Positions 1 to 10,068 of a DNA stretch of 64,000 nt are shown one piece after another (positions within the stretch are counted from its first letter, which is position 1; each line of letters starts with the position of its first letter). A model generated the notes under the pieces. That model made no database searches, was not told the DNA's origin, and saw nothing but the letters and a program-made list of their open reading frames with translations. Source of the stretch: Perkinsus marinus ATCC 50983. Taxonomy: Eukaryota; Perkinsozoa; Perkinsida; Perkinsidae. The stretch covers positions 697,876 through 761,875 of the forward strand of contig NW_003211409.1 in NCBI RefSeq assembly GCF_000006405.1, given 5' to 3'. The position numbers and the translations under genes are program-made.

Positions 1-1005
1 GTCACCATTTACAAGACTGTCCAACCCGGCCCCACACCTGTCGTATGCCAACAAACAGAGATGGCCAGTGCTGAAGCAGCTGCACAAGGCAAGGACGCCT
101 CGGGCCTGGAAGTGGTTGATATAGAGGACTGGAATGAGACCGAGATCGACAATGATAGGGATCTACGTGATGACTATGATGCTTCTGCAAATTACGAGAT
201 GTTGGCGGATGGGAAGACGGTAGGTTATAGATCAGAAGAGGAGGGATTAGATGAAAGATGGTATTAGAAATATTATTCAAGTTATCGAGAATTCTTTTGA
301 CCTTTCATTTCAGGAGATTGTGTGTTGCGTCATTTAACAGTGGATAATGCACCAAAAAACTAACGGTGTAGGAATACATCGTACAAGGATATATCCGACC
401 AGTAAGGATATCATCTCGGTGGTCAATTTCCAACAGCTTCTGTTATCTATGACGGGCAGATTTCGTCGAGGAGGGTCCCGAAGTAGCTCTAGCATGTCTG
501 CATTAGCTTACTGAGGATATAAATGGAGCGCGTACTTAGGAATAGAACGACTACGGCTTTCTGTCAGACTTGCACCTAAACTAGCCAGTCGAGTTGAGTT
601 GGAACGCGACAAAACATCTCAACCAAGGCGAGTTCGAGGCCACTAACCTATTCCGATAGTGGCTTCATACTGGTTGATGAGGGGATGCTGGAAAAACGAC
701 GAGGAGCATGCTAATGACGGTGTCACTGTAGATGATCAACACTTCTAGATAATGATCGGGTCTTATCGCATTTACATTCCACGGAGGTGACCGCCGCGAA
801 GCATTGTTGAACGTAGACAGCTCCAACAGATACTACATACTCCAACGTATACTACTCTTCGTCCTCCCGCTCTGTAGAAGCGTCTCCTCGAACCTCAAAG
901 GGCAAACCATCGCCCTCGTCGCTGATCAAGATATTCAACGGGTCCAAACCCTATACCTCGAATGCTCAGTACTCCCTGCAGATTGGGAATCGGGAAGATC
1001 TTTGA
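1..1005 (+). CDS. Unrecognised protein, 3' part of a gene cut by the window edge
   Basis: An open frame runs in from position 1 and is rich in acidic residues (VVDIEDWNETEID region). A plausible donor (ACG|GTAGGT) ends it at 219; without splicing it would stop at 267. A second plausible exon starts after an AG at 816 and runs to TGA at 1003-1005. It encodes a serine-rich tail containing SPRTSKGKPSPSSL. Between them (220-816) I see no coding signal. Linking the two exons is inference, and no family is recognised. The gene converges on LSM2, whose stop is only about 250 bp away. Confidence 0.35.
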
Positions 1006-1250
1006 GTAGAACCTGATAAGCGTTTACCGTACCTCACAACAACTCATCCCATTTCCCCGTGGCCATCGTGTTAGCTTCTATATCATCTTATCCACCCGGA
1101 ATGTCCACACATTTCATGGACATGTCCGCATCTACGCCGAACCGAATCATGAGTGATGAAGCTGAGCACACGCAAGGAAGATTCAAGCCCGGTAACGAGA
1201 GTTTAACTCAACAGAGAGGTGGGTCAGTGACTTACTTCCATTACCAATGA

Positions 1251-1774
1251 TCACTTAGCTGGTTCAATCCTGTTGACACCACTCTGTGCTAACTCTTTCC
1301 GGCACTGATCCGTGAGACCCTGCAGAGTAACGTGAAGGAGAGCATCACAGCGGAGCGATGCTCACCTGTGTGTACATGTCAGGTAGATGGATGTACCTCA
1401 CAACGCTGCCTCGTATGAAGCAATTACGCAAGGAGAGGAGATGCGGATACTAAATGAATATTTTGTTCTCATTCGGTCAACAAGACTACCAACGAGACTA
1501 ACGGATAAGCGTACTGACACTCTCTTGTCAAATGCATTCGAGGAAATACTGCGTCACGCGCCACGAAATTAGTACTTGCTCCGGGTTGTTGATAGAGATG
1601 TTCTTCAGTTTAACATTGAAATACTGATCCACTGCCTGCAGTGTGCCTGACGTAATTACCTCTACCGCTGATCCCCTGTGAGTTACTACCCGTGATTTGG
1701 ACGTCATTTTTCATCTCCACGGTGACCTGCGCACCGCTGTCCACAAGGCTTTGGAAGAAGTCGAAGAATAACAT
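1251..1774 (-). CDS. LSM2: U6 snRNA-associated Sm-like protein LSm2
   Basis: LSm2 is a subunit of the LSm1-7 (mRNA decay) and LSm2-8 (U6 snRNP) heptameric rings. The start at 1774 gives MLFFDFFQSLVDSGAQVTV, very close to the usual LSm2 N-terminus (MLFYSFFKSLV). Splicing out a short intron after VQITG joins it to TLQAVDQYFNVKLKNISI (Sm1 motif). A further exon near 1390-1465 gives NCFIRGSVVRYIHLP (Sm2 motif), and a last exon ends in NRIEPAK and TGA. The total of roughly 100 residues matches the family. At least three introns are needed. The intron after the Sm2 exon carries the motif TCGCTCCGC a few bases after its GT. Recognition rests on direct motif match. Confidence 0.9.
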
Positions 1775-2448
1775 CCCGACCAACAACGCTACAACGGCTA
1801 ATGTGACCAACCCTTCCCTGTTCGCTTATATCTGTTTCCATAAATACTAAAACACAATAGGTCAGGGAGTCTGTGAATAGATGGTTATAATAGCGACCTC
1901 CATGGAGACAGCCACGGAGCAATGTGGGAGTAAAGTGGCTCGTTAAGGAGGCCATGATCTCGCCGGTCCCATGGGCATTGTAATGGCACTGACCCTCCTA
2001 CTATAGCGAGAAAGACGACCACCCAAAATTGCTTATAAAAACATATATTATGATGAGCCACGGGTCACGTTCCTCCATAGAAAGTACTTCGCGAAGATGA
2101 AAAGTCATCAACCCTCGAAATGATTCACCAACAACAAACGCGTTGAAAGACCCATGATCATCTGCATAGAACTGTAGGCATCGTATCATCACGCCATGCT
2201 ACTGGCACAAAACCTCCGCGAGTTCCTCTATGAATATGCGCAGTAGTCGGCTGACAAAAGACCACTACGTGATGGGAGCAGTATGAAGTGATGACACCGA
2301 TGCTAATGTTTTGTAGTATATGGTCAAGGCGGTCATGATACACTTGATAAATATGCAACGACACCAATGACAGCACCTTCTCGCGCCTAGGTTGAAAAAA
2401 AGACCCCCAAAATTGAAGCATCTCGCCAGAAGCATAAGTATTCGTAGA
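1775..2448. other. Intergenic stretch, no supported gene
   Basis: This lies upstream of LSM2 and downstream of the unrecognised (-) gene. Short minus-strand open frames exist (around 2001-2421), but they have no recognisable domain and no convincing splice linkage. They may hold the tail exons of the gene at 2449-3311. Confidence 0.4.
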
Positions 2449-3311
2449 TCAACATGCTGAAACGACTATGGCCTCATCAGCGCCGGTGAGTGCGTCTTCG
2501 AAGCCTTCAAGAACCAGAGATATAGTGCTTCCCTCCACATTATCAAAAAGGCCATCCAGATTACAAAATATTATCATAGAAGGGAAGGTTCTTCCACCTG
2601 ACATCTCTATGTCAGTTTGATGAATACCTTCTATACTGCCACCTTGAGATGAGCGGACGTCACTGATCAGCCTTTCCTTATGTACTAGAGCAACACTCGC
2701 CTCGCGAGGGGCACCTCTGGGGAGCTCTTCAGACTCAGTTTTTTGTTTTTTAATTGGTGGCGCGGAAGCCACTATTTCGTCGTCCATGTCATGACCCTCA
2801 CCAGAGATAATGGTAAACTGGGCATTTCCTGGGTTGGCTTCACCGATCTTTGAAGCGTCAAGCAGATCTTTATCATCGTCACTAACCTCTCCATCAACAG
2901 GAGCAGCAGCCTCCACCGTAGTGCTAGTAGTAGCAGGACACGTCGTCAAGGTCTTGGACTTAGTAATGAATGATGGCTGTGCAAAACCTTTGCTGGCTAT
3001 CTTCAATCCGAGGCCGAGTTTCTGTGCCTGAACCAGATAAGCATCATAACGGAGCGGATGCAGAGGGGCTGCAGTACCTTGCGATTGAGCAATTCTACGA
3101 GAGGCTCCTGCTGTTGGTTTAGCTGCGCCCTGCCCTCCTCGGTCTGGATCATTTTTAGCAGATCTGGGCCATATGGAGGGACTGGGGCTTCTAGCGACGG
3201 CTTCAAACCCTCGTTATGGTCGACGACGACCTCCTTGGACGAATCACCGTTACTAAGAACTTGGAGAACATATGAGGTATCAATTGTCGTGGAGGAGGAG
3301 GAGCAGACCAT
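2449..3311 (-). CDS. Unrecognised acidic/low-complexity protein
   Basis: Two open frames join cleanly if an intron of about 50 bp near 3034-3085 is removed (CGCAAG|GTACTG ... TTCAG|GCACAG), giving LLNRKAQKLGLGLKIASKGF across the junction. The first exon starts at 3311 (MVCSSSSTT) and contains a PPYGPDLLKMIQTEEGRAQL stretch. The second is rich in acidic and Thr/Ala residues and has a KKQK basic patch that could act in nuclear import. The real C-terminus is uncertain, because a donor-like AG|GTGGAAG near 2600 suggests further splicing. I do not recognise a family. Confidence 0.5.
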
Positions 3312-4568
3312 ACGGGTGAAACAGAGATTGCTATAACGACATCCTTCTAGAACGCAGTAAACTCAAAGCATTCTACCAAAACGGCGAGTCGAACACAATG
3401 ATCAGTTCATGTCCCAACAGCCTGGTATGGCTGCTCTCTCATGACCAGTAAAATGAAGCCCCAGCACCCTCTCTACAATGTTTATCGAGTCTGTAGGAAA
3501 TGACCTGCATAGGCCCTTTGGTGACGCTATCAAAAGCTTCTGACACCAATGCTGGCAAGCCACGCTAGAGCTACTTTGAGAAGTATGCACATGGCAAACT
3601 GAACTCCAACCGAATCACCCAGTTGAATCAAGTAGGGCCCCATAAAAAACCAATCAGTTATTTTCTTTCCCAAGCAACCTCTCTTGAAGATACCAGAGAG
3701 ATTCGAGGGCATCGCCGAGGGCGAACGGTATATAGTGCTCTCGAGGCCATGACTACAATTGCCCCTGAAAACGGCCTTACTACCCTCCTGCTCTCTACTC
3801 ACCATCATACTAGGAGTTTCTCACCCTCCAGATCTAATAAAAACGACCATACAACAAACTCAACTTGCCAGAAGAAACAGTGGGAACACATCCTGCACCC
3901 GTATCCGTTACTGATCCCCCTTTGTCGAAGACTCCCCTGCATTCATCTCGCTCATGACCACCCAAGGTGGCATGAAGGATGTGATCCTGCCCACTGGCTT
4001 AACAACGGAATACTAGACAGCGCATTTTCAGAATCCATCCTCGACAGGATTACATGCACTCGTGATATCGCAGTCACCACCACACAAGGTTATACTAATC
4101 AGCGTATACACGATGTCAGGCACCTCTCCTTTTCCCACCGAAACAAAGCATTCCCTCTGCACAGAAACCGCCGCTATATAACTACACTGTTTGACGAAGA
4201 GACATCCTCAATAGAAGGACAGACAGATGGAGAAAACTGTCTGATACAGGCCTGACCGGCCATAGAAGTTTTTGCGAGCAATGAATCAATGTGACAAAAA
4301 GCGCTGGATGCGACATAGACAACTAAGAAGGTCTAACAAGCTACATAGACTGTGAGTCAATTGTAGACGCTGAGCTCTTGAGCAGTCTAACAGGGAGAGT
4401 AAGTCGAGACAGTAATAGCAACTCCGTACGAAGGAGGAACAGTGCTACGTATTACACCATGAAAAGACGAGAGAAAACTAAACATGAGCGACACTCACTG
4501 AGTGCACACGAAGGTCTGCTAATGCAGAGGTATAGAAACCTATAGTAAGAAAGTACACAAGCCAATCG
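3312..4568. other. Intergenic, no supported gene
   Basis: A plus-strand open frame of 210 codons (3623-4255) and minus-strand frames near 3402-3808 occur here. They show composition typical of chance frames (no domain, mixed His/Thr/Arg runs) and no consistent splice sites. The stretch probably holds the 5' region of the gene at 2449-3311 and the 3' region of the AAAP transporter. Confidence 0.4.
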
Positions 4569-5993
4569 CTACGACGATAGAACCGAGCACTCCTCGGGGG
4601 ACGCTGGAGGGTAGATAGTTTGGTACAGAGTCCAAGCAGATCCAACCCCAGCCACAAGCATGAGAACGATGAAAGATAAACTCCTCATTGTTGCCCGCTT
4701 CGAACCAAAGTTCCCTTCGTCTCTGGCCGACCCCTCATCCTTAGAGTGACGAGACAACAGATACTTAAGTCTCATGTAGAATAGGGGAGGGAAGACAAGA
4801 TGGATCAGCGTGTAAGTCACAGCCGATAGATAATCAACTTGCAACGTAAAGTTGGGTACCGCGATAGTGATGATTGCAGTGATGGCAACGAGAAGACTAC
4901 GTAGACTGCAAGTCGCAACTAGAGTGGGCCACTTTCCCCACTTCTCAGCTCGCGGCGAGCCGTTTTCCAAACCGGCGAGGACCTCAATCGCCCTACAAGA
5001 TGGATGCAGTAGAAGGGCATAGTGTGTAGAGCACAACCCGAGAATGCTCGCAAAGGAAATATATCCCCAGACATTCTTATGCATAGCATCCAAGACATTG
5101 CCGTAGCAGAGAAGACTTTGGCCCCACCCGAGATAAGCCGCAGCAGTGACGACGCCCAACTGGACGGTAATCGTCGCGAAAGCGTAGAAAAACATCTTAG
5201 GGGCATGAGAAGGTATTCGCATGTCATGTACCACAGTTGTAGAGCCACAAGTAACAGCGTAAGCGAAAGAGAAGGTAGTGTAAGCAGCGAGAATGCTGAG
5301 CGGCTGTGATACACCAAGTACGTACTCCACGTCACCGTCACTTGCCGCAGCTTGGACGAAGCCACCCACAGTGAGGCCGATGACAGACATGACCACAGCG
5401 ACAACACCAAAGGTATTCGACACATAACCAATCTCTCGCATAGTCTTGAGCCAATTCAAAGGGAGGAGGAGGAAAGCCCAGATGACAACCCACCAGGTAA
5501 TAGAAATGCCATCATAGAGATGATAGGAGTTCTGACCGAGGAGGAGGATAACAATACAGCATGTACCAATCAGTGAGATATGTAAACATACAGCAACAAC
5601 TATCCGCCCTACTCGACCAAAAGCGGCGTCGCCAAGATCCTCATAAGCCATTACCACGTGCATACCCAGCTGCTGAGCCATCACGCGGCAGCAGTACAAC
5701 AGGTATACCATCAACCACCCAATAGCACCACACACGAAGAGTAGGATGATAGCAGGCAGATATCCCACACTGGCCGTCGCCGTGGTCAAAGCCAACATAC
5801 CCTCTCCACCAGCAGTCATAACCACGTTGAAGACAGCCATGAAGTCAGGCATGCCCTCGGGGTTAACTTCCACATCACCTTCAATCTTCTCAGACACGTA
5901 AGAGCATCTCGGAGATGACAACTCAACCTTCTTGGAGGAGGCGATACTGCTCCTTGAAGAAGACGTGGAAGCCTTGCTGACTGCCAGTGACAT
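4569..5993 (-). CDS. AAAP-family amino-acid transporter, tandem copy 1
   Basis: A single-exon gene of about 474 residues in the amino acid/auxin permease family (SLC36/SLC38/AVT type), which moves amino acids across plasma or vacuolar membranes. A Ser-rich cytosolic N-terminus (about 50 residues) is followed by roughly eleven hydrophobic segments, beginning with PDFMAVFNVVMTAGGEGML. The start at 5993 (MSLAVSKAS) is preferred because it matches the length of the neighbouring copy; an in-frame ATG at 6011 is also possible. It is a clear duplicate of 7116-8525, with long blocks identical between them (for example EVLAGLENGSPRAEKWGKWP). The first membrane segment differs from its sister at the conserved glycine motif. 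Substrate cannot be told from sequence. Confidence 0.88.
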   Translation of the reverse strand: MSLAVSKASTSSSRSSIASSKKVELSSPRCSYVSEKIEGDVEVNPEGMPDFMAVFNVVMTAGGEGMLALTTATASVGYLPAIILLFVCGAIGWLMVYLLYCCRVMAQQLGMHVVMAYEDLGDAAFGRVGRIVVAVCLHISLIGTCCIVILLLGQNSYHLYDGISITWWVVIWAFLLLPLNWLKTMREIGYVSNTFGVVAVVMSVIGLTVGGFVQAAASDGDVEYVLGVSQPLSILAAYTTFSFAYAVTCGSTTVVHDMRIPSHAPKMFFYAFATITVQLGVVTAAAYLGWGQSLLCYGNVLDAMHKNVWGYISFASILGLCSTHYALLLHPSCRAIEVLAGLENGSPRAEKWGKWPTLVATCSLRSLLVAITAIITIAVPNFTLQVDYLSAVTYTLIHLVFPPLFYMRLKYLLSRHSKDEGSARDEGNFGSKRATMRSLSFIVLMLVAGVGSAWTLYQTIYPPASPEECSVLSS

Positions 5994-7115
5994 TTCTGGA
6001 AAAGGCTGCAAACACTACTAAAGAATACCTAAAGACTACATCAACGGAAAGCTACAGTTATACTCATCACGTGATTAAAAGCGAAGTGCTAGAAACGCCA
6101 AGATACTCGAAACCGCTCAGGATTCACCCTAAATCCTTCTCACTCCAACGGAAGCCGAGAAGTACGGTAGAGAGCGGTAGATACACGGTAGAGAACCGAC
6201 CCGTCCGCCAGTAGTGTCATCCACAAGGATACAAAAGGTGAGAACTAACAAAGTGCGTAAAGCTTCCGCAAATAACAAATACCAAACCTCCCAGGAAGTC
6301 TGCCTACGAGTCAACGCAAATGGAATCACTTGGTAGAGACTTATGGTATACGATATACAATCCCCCAAAATATGGGACGGTTCATAGGAAATGCACCTCA
6401 ACTCGAGAAACGAAAGCAGTCTAAGCCTACTGGGAAGAAGCCTAGGCGATTACAGACACAGCGGCGAAACTAGGCATATATGACAGAAACGCATTGACAG
6501 CTTTGCATACCAGCACAGCCTGAACATACTATACTTCTGAATAAGGGCACTAGCCTATGGAACACTCCTCCCATGCCTTCAGGGAGATCGAGCAGCTACC
6601 CTACAGGAGGATGGTAGACTGCTAAAAGCATCAACCCCATCTTACGATGGGAACAAGACGCCGAAATTACAGAGGAGTCACTGGTGCGTTCAACAGTGCT
6701 GCGCCGCAGTCGAGGATGCAGTCGCATTGTTGCTCCTTCACTGGGCGTCAGCAGCGATTCAACGACACAAAGACTTCTGTGATAAACACTAATATAAAGC
6801 ACTGACTTAGTTGAAAATAGAGCAGAACATATCATTGGCAGCATCTAACACGTCCCATTGCTGCCTGATGAGGGACATCCACGCGAATACGTGAAGTCAA
6901 CACCCAACCAGCCCACAACGGTTCATGTTAAGCCAAGCGGACTTGCAGAACGCCAACATTGTAGACGAGCGACTCGTCCTTGTGATACCAAATCCGACTT
7001 GAGAAGTGAGCGCTACTACAAGCATCAACCCGAAGAACGGGATGAAGCTAGTGCAGCGAAATGGATAGGAATGGAAACCTATAAATGGACTCAAAAAGCA
7101 TTGCTCATTTGCTCT
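5994..7115. other. Spacer between the two tandem transporters
   Basis: About 1.1 kb without a recognisable gene. Several short frames occur on both strands, none with a domain. It should contain the promoter of copy 1 and the 3' end region of copy 2. Confidence 0.5.
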
Positions 7116-8525
7116 CTACGATGAGAGCAGAGAACACTCCTCAGGCGTTGCATTAGGATCAACCGTCTTGTAGAGGGTTAGCGCTGATCCAAGCAAAGCA
7201 ACGAGCATGAGAATGATCAATGATATACTTATCATTGTTGATCGTTTTGAGCCAAAGTTCCCTTCAGACTTGGCCAGCTCCTTATCCGCGAAACTACGAG
7301 ACAACAGGTACTTGAGCCTCATGTAGAATAGAGGAGGGAAGATGAGATGGACCAATGTATAAGTCACAGCCGATAGATAATCAACTAGCAGTGAAAAGTT
7401 GGGCACTGTAATCGCAATGATTGCAGTGATCACCACAAGAAGGCTACGTAGACTGCAAGTCGCGACTAGAGTGGGCCACTTCCCCCACTTCTCAGCTCGC
7501 GGCGAGCCGTCTTCCAAACCTGCGAGGACCTCGATGGCCCTACAAGATGGATGTAGCAAAACAGCATAGTGCGTAGCACACAATACGACGATGCTAACAA
7601 AAGAAATGTATCCCCACACATCCTTCTGCATCGCATCTAAGACGTTATCATAGCAAAGGAGGCCTTGACCCCAGCCAAGATAAGCGGCACAGGTCACAAC
7701 AGCATAGACAACAACAAGCGTCGCGAAGGCGAATAGGAAGACCTTGGGAGCATGAGTTGGATTGCGCATATCGTGGACCACAGTGGTCGTGCCGCAAGTA
7801 ACAGAATAAGAGAAGGAAAACGTAGTGTAAGCACCAATGATAGTAAGAGGTTGCGGTACACCTATCTCGTAATCAACGTCACCCTCATTGTTAGCAGCCT
7901 GGACAAAACCGGCGACAGAAAGACCAACAACTGATACGATGATGGAAGCAACACCAATAGTGCTGGAAACATAACCAATCTCTCGCATGGTCTTCAGCCA
8001 GTTCACAGGCAGGAGAATAACTGTCCAAATGATAACCCACCAGGTAACAGAGATACCGTCATAAATATGATAGGAGTTTTGACCAAGAAGTAGAATGAGG
8101 ACACAACTGGTCCCAATGAGTGATATGTGCAGACACACTGCAACAATAATCTTCCCAACCTTGCCAAAAGCGGCCTCTCCCACTTCCTCATAAGCCGGGA
8201 CAAACTCCATACCCAAATGAAGGGCCATGACACGACATCTGTACAGGAGGTATACCATCAACCACCCAACAGCGGCACACACCACCAACAGGATGATACC
8301 AGGTAGATACCCCACACTGGACGTGGCTTTGGACAACGCCAGCATACCCACTCCAACAGCAGTCATGACCACGTTGAAGATAGCGGTGAAGTCAGGGGTG
8401 CCGTCGGCCTTCCCTTCGTTCCTGCCAGTCTTCGAGTCCATGGAATACTCGGAACATGAAGATTCGAGTTCCTTAGTACTGCTGTCGGAATACTCGATAG
8501 AGGGTTTACTGGAAGAACTTGACAT
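7116..8525 (-). CDS. AAAP-family amino-acid transporter, tandem copy 2
   Basis: An intronless gene of 469 residues. The N-terminal ~45 residues are Ser/Glu-rich (MSSSSSKPSIEYSDSS), then PDFTAIFNVVMTAVGVGMLA opens the first membrane helix with the GVGML signature usual for AAAP carriers. About eleven membrane segments follow, and the C-terminus ends near NATPEECSLLSS. It is homologous over its full length to 4569-5993, same strand, so a tandem duplication is the simplest reading. Its start lies 147 bp from the COX5B start on the other strand, implying a shared divergent promoter. The family assignment is firm; the substrate and the membrane it sits in are not known. Confidence 0.9.
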   Translation of the reverse strand: MSSSSSKPSIEYSDSSTKELESSCSEYSMDSKTGRNEGKADGTPDFTAIFNVVMTAVGVGMLALSKATSSVGYLPGIILLVVCAAVGWLMVYLLYRCRVMALHLGMEFVPAYEEVGEAAFGKVGKIIVAVCLHISLIGTSCVLILLLGQNSYHIYDGISVTWWVIIWTVILLPVNWLKTMREIGYVSSTIGVASIIVSVVGLSVAGFVQAANNEGDVDYEIGVPQPLTIIGAYTTFSFSYSVTCGTTTVVHDMRNPTHAPKVFLFAFATLVVVYAVVTCAAYLGWGQGLLCYDNVLDAMQKDVWGYISFVSIVVLCATHYAVLLHPSCRAIEVLAGLEDGSPRAEKWGKWPTLVATCSLRSLLVVITAIIAITVPNFSLLVDYLSAVTYTLVHLIFPPLFYMRLKYLLSRSFADKELAKSEGNFGSKRSTMISISLIILMLVALLGSALTLYKTVDPNATPEECSLLSS

Positions 8526-8672
8526 GATGGTGAAGTTGTTAAGATAGGACTGATTATGCCAACAGCTTCCGAGCTATCGCAGTGTATGCTTCGCTCCGCT
8601 CGGAGGCTAGCGCGCTCGCCCAAAAATTCATCAGTCGTCCAAGTTGGTCCAGTTGGTAAGAAGGCAGCCATC
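8526..8672. promoter_or_regulatory. Short divergent promoter region between AAAP copy 2 and COX5B
   Basis: Only 147 bp separates the two start codons, so 5' leaders and promoters of both genes must share it. It contains a GC-rich block GCTTCGCTCCGCT at 8588-8600, the same motif that recurs near 5' splice sites of introns in this window. No TATA box is obvious. Confidence 0.5.
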
Positions 8673-9831
8673 ATGACTCTGCTGACGAGAGCTTTCAACC
8701 GCTCCTACGGAGCCTCCCTACTATCTTCTCGAGCTGCTCTACTCTCCAATAAGCAGCAAACCAGATGGTATGTAGGGTGGCTCGATCCGAATCCATCGTA
8801 ATCAGTGCTCCCACTGTGACGTCCCGTGACACAATTGGCTGTCCCCATTAATGTGAATTAGTCCAAGTGGATACCTCACAGCTTCCTTACCTCTTCATAG
8901 AGTGATGCGTATTTGCCAGGTATCGTCATTGGCACCGCATGTCTGAGGACGATTGGGCCCTGCCCTTGGATTCGATGCCTGAAGACGTCAAGACCCTCAT
9001 GGCTACTCCTCAGACCGAACGAGGCTTCGTAGAGGACTACTGGTAGCCTTTACCTCCTCTCCAGTCGCCCGAACATATCTTCCAGGTACAATAGAATCCG
9101 TGGGGAAGCCACTTTGTTGGACCCCGAGGCCTTGCCGTCCAAAAGCTACATCGACCTAGCCAGGGACATGGGCCTGCAAATAGTCGATGAACCTTCCAGC
9201 CATATGATGGGCCTCATCGAGCTGTAGACCACACTGAATAAGCTGGTAGTCTATCGCAACGATTCAGGTACGAGTATTTGAGAGGGGCCTCGTTCGTTGG
9301 CCCCTTTGGTACTATCGAGAACCCAGTCCTTGTCCCTGCCGTGGGGCAAGAGCGCGTTGTGGCCTGCACTGGTGGCGTTGGTGATGAGGAGCACTTTACT
9401 CTGTGGTTCAGATGCAGGTAAAACGTCGGTCTGGGCACACTGATATTTTGATATCTTCAGGGAAGGGTTCATGTATCGTTGTGGAGAATGTGACCAGATT
9501 TTCATGCTAGTCCGACTCTACTACGAGGATCGCTACTGGACGCAGACTCTCGTCCGCGACACTTTCATGTCTGTAAGACTGGGTCATCTACGACTTTCAT
9601 GGGATGCTCATTATGGCTCTTGCAGGATGGTGACATGTTCGACCTCAAAACGCTAGAGAGGGTGCATAAAATGTGGAATAAGGATGAGATGGTCAGATGG
9701 GAGGTAAGCTTCTCCACGGTAAGCATGGTCCTAGCATTTGTATTCATTAGGTTGGGTATTGGGCCCAGGATTACGTCTTGGGCAAGGGGGTGTTGCCAGG
9801 CATGGTAGAAGAGCATACTCGTGTGAACTAA
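8673..9831 (+). CDS. COX5B: Mitochondrial cytochrome c oxidase subunit Vb-like protein
   Basis: A nuclear-encoded subunit of respiratory complex IV. The start at 8673 gives an Arg/Ser-rich presequence ([19 protein letters not shown]). Exons separated by introns of about 40-150 bp are needed; for example, the intron at 9224-9267 removes an in-frame stop. The diagnostic part is [14 protein letters not shown]...VVACTG...FTLWFRC...[10 protein letters not shown], which aligns with the GTKEDPNLVPS and zinc-site region of COX5B. Compared with the usual C-x-C...C-x2-C site, the first cysteine pair has one Cys (ACTGG), while CGEC is kept and another Cys lies in FRC. A C-terminal extension ([14 protein letters not shown], ending EEHTRVN) has no counterpart in animal COX5B. 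It is divergent from the AAAP gene. Confidence 0.82.
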
Positions 9832-10068
9832 GTACCGTTATCTCTTCGAAGCTCTTTTTTGATGATAATATTATTATAGCACAGCGTTTGAGTGGAGACC
9901 TCCCTCATTCGCCTCATAGGTGACATCACCCTCATAGATCTGCGTATAGCATGCTAGCGAGTTGGTATGGTAGCAGTAGACGGGTTTTGGGGTACACCAC
10001 AATTAGGGTTGGGTTCATAGTACTAATACGAGGAGCGAACACTGCGAAGTAGTTCACTTGCGTCTTCG

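Noticed and set aside
3623-4255. 210-codon plus-strand ORF
   Set aside because: No domain, odd composition, no splice linkage; sits in intergenic DNA.
9214-9232. Premature stop breaking COX5B
   Set aside because: Explained by a 44-bp intron (9224-9267) with donor GAGCT|GTAGAC and acceptor TTCAG|GTACG, which restores the frame.
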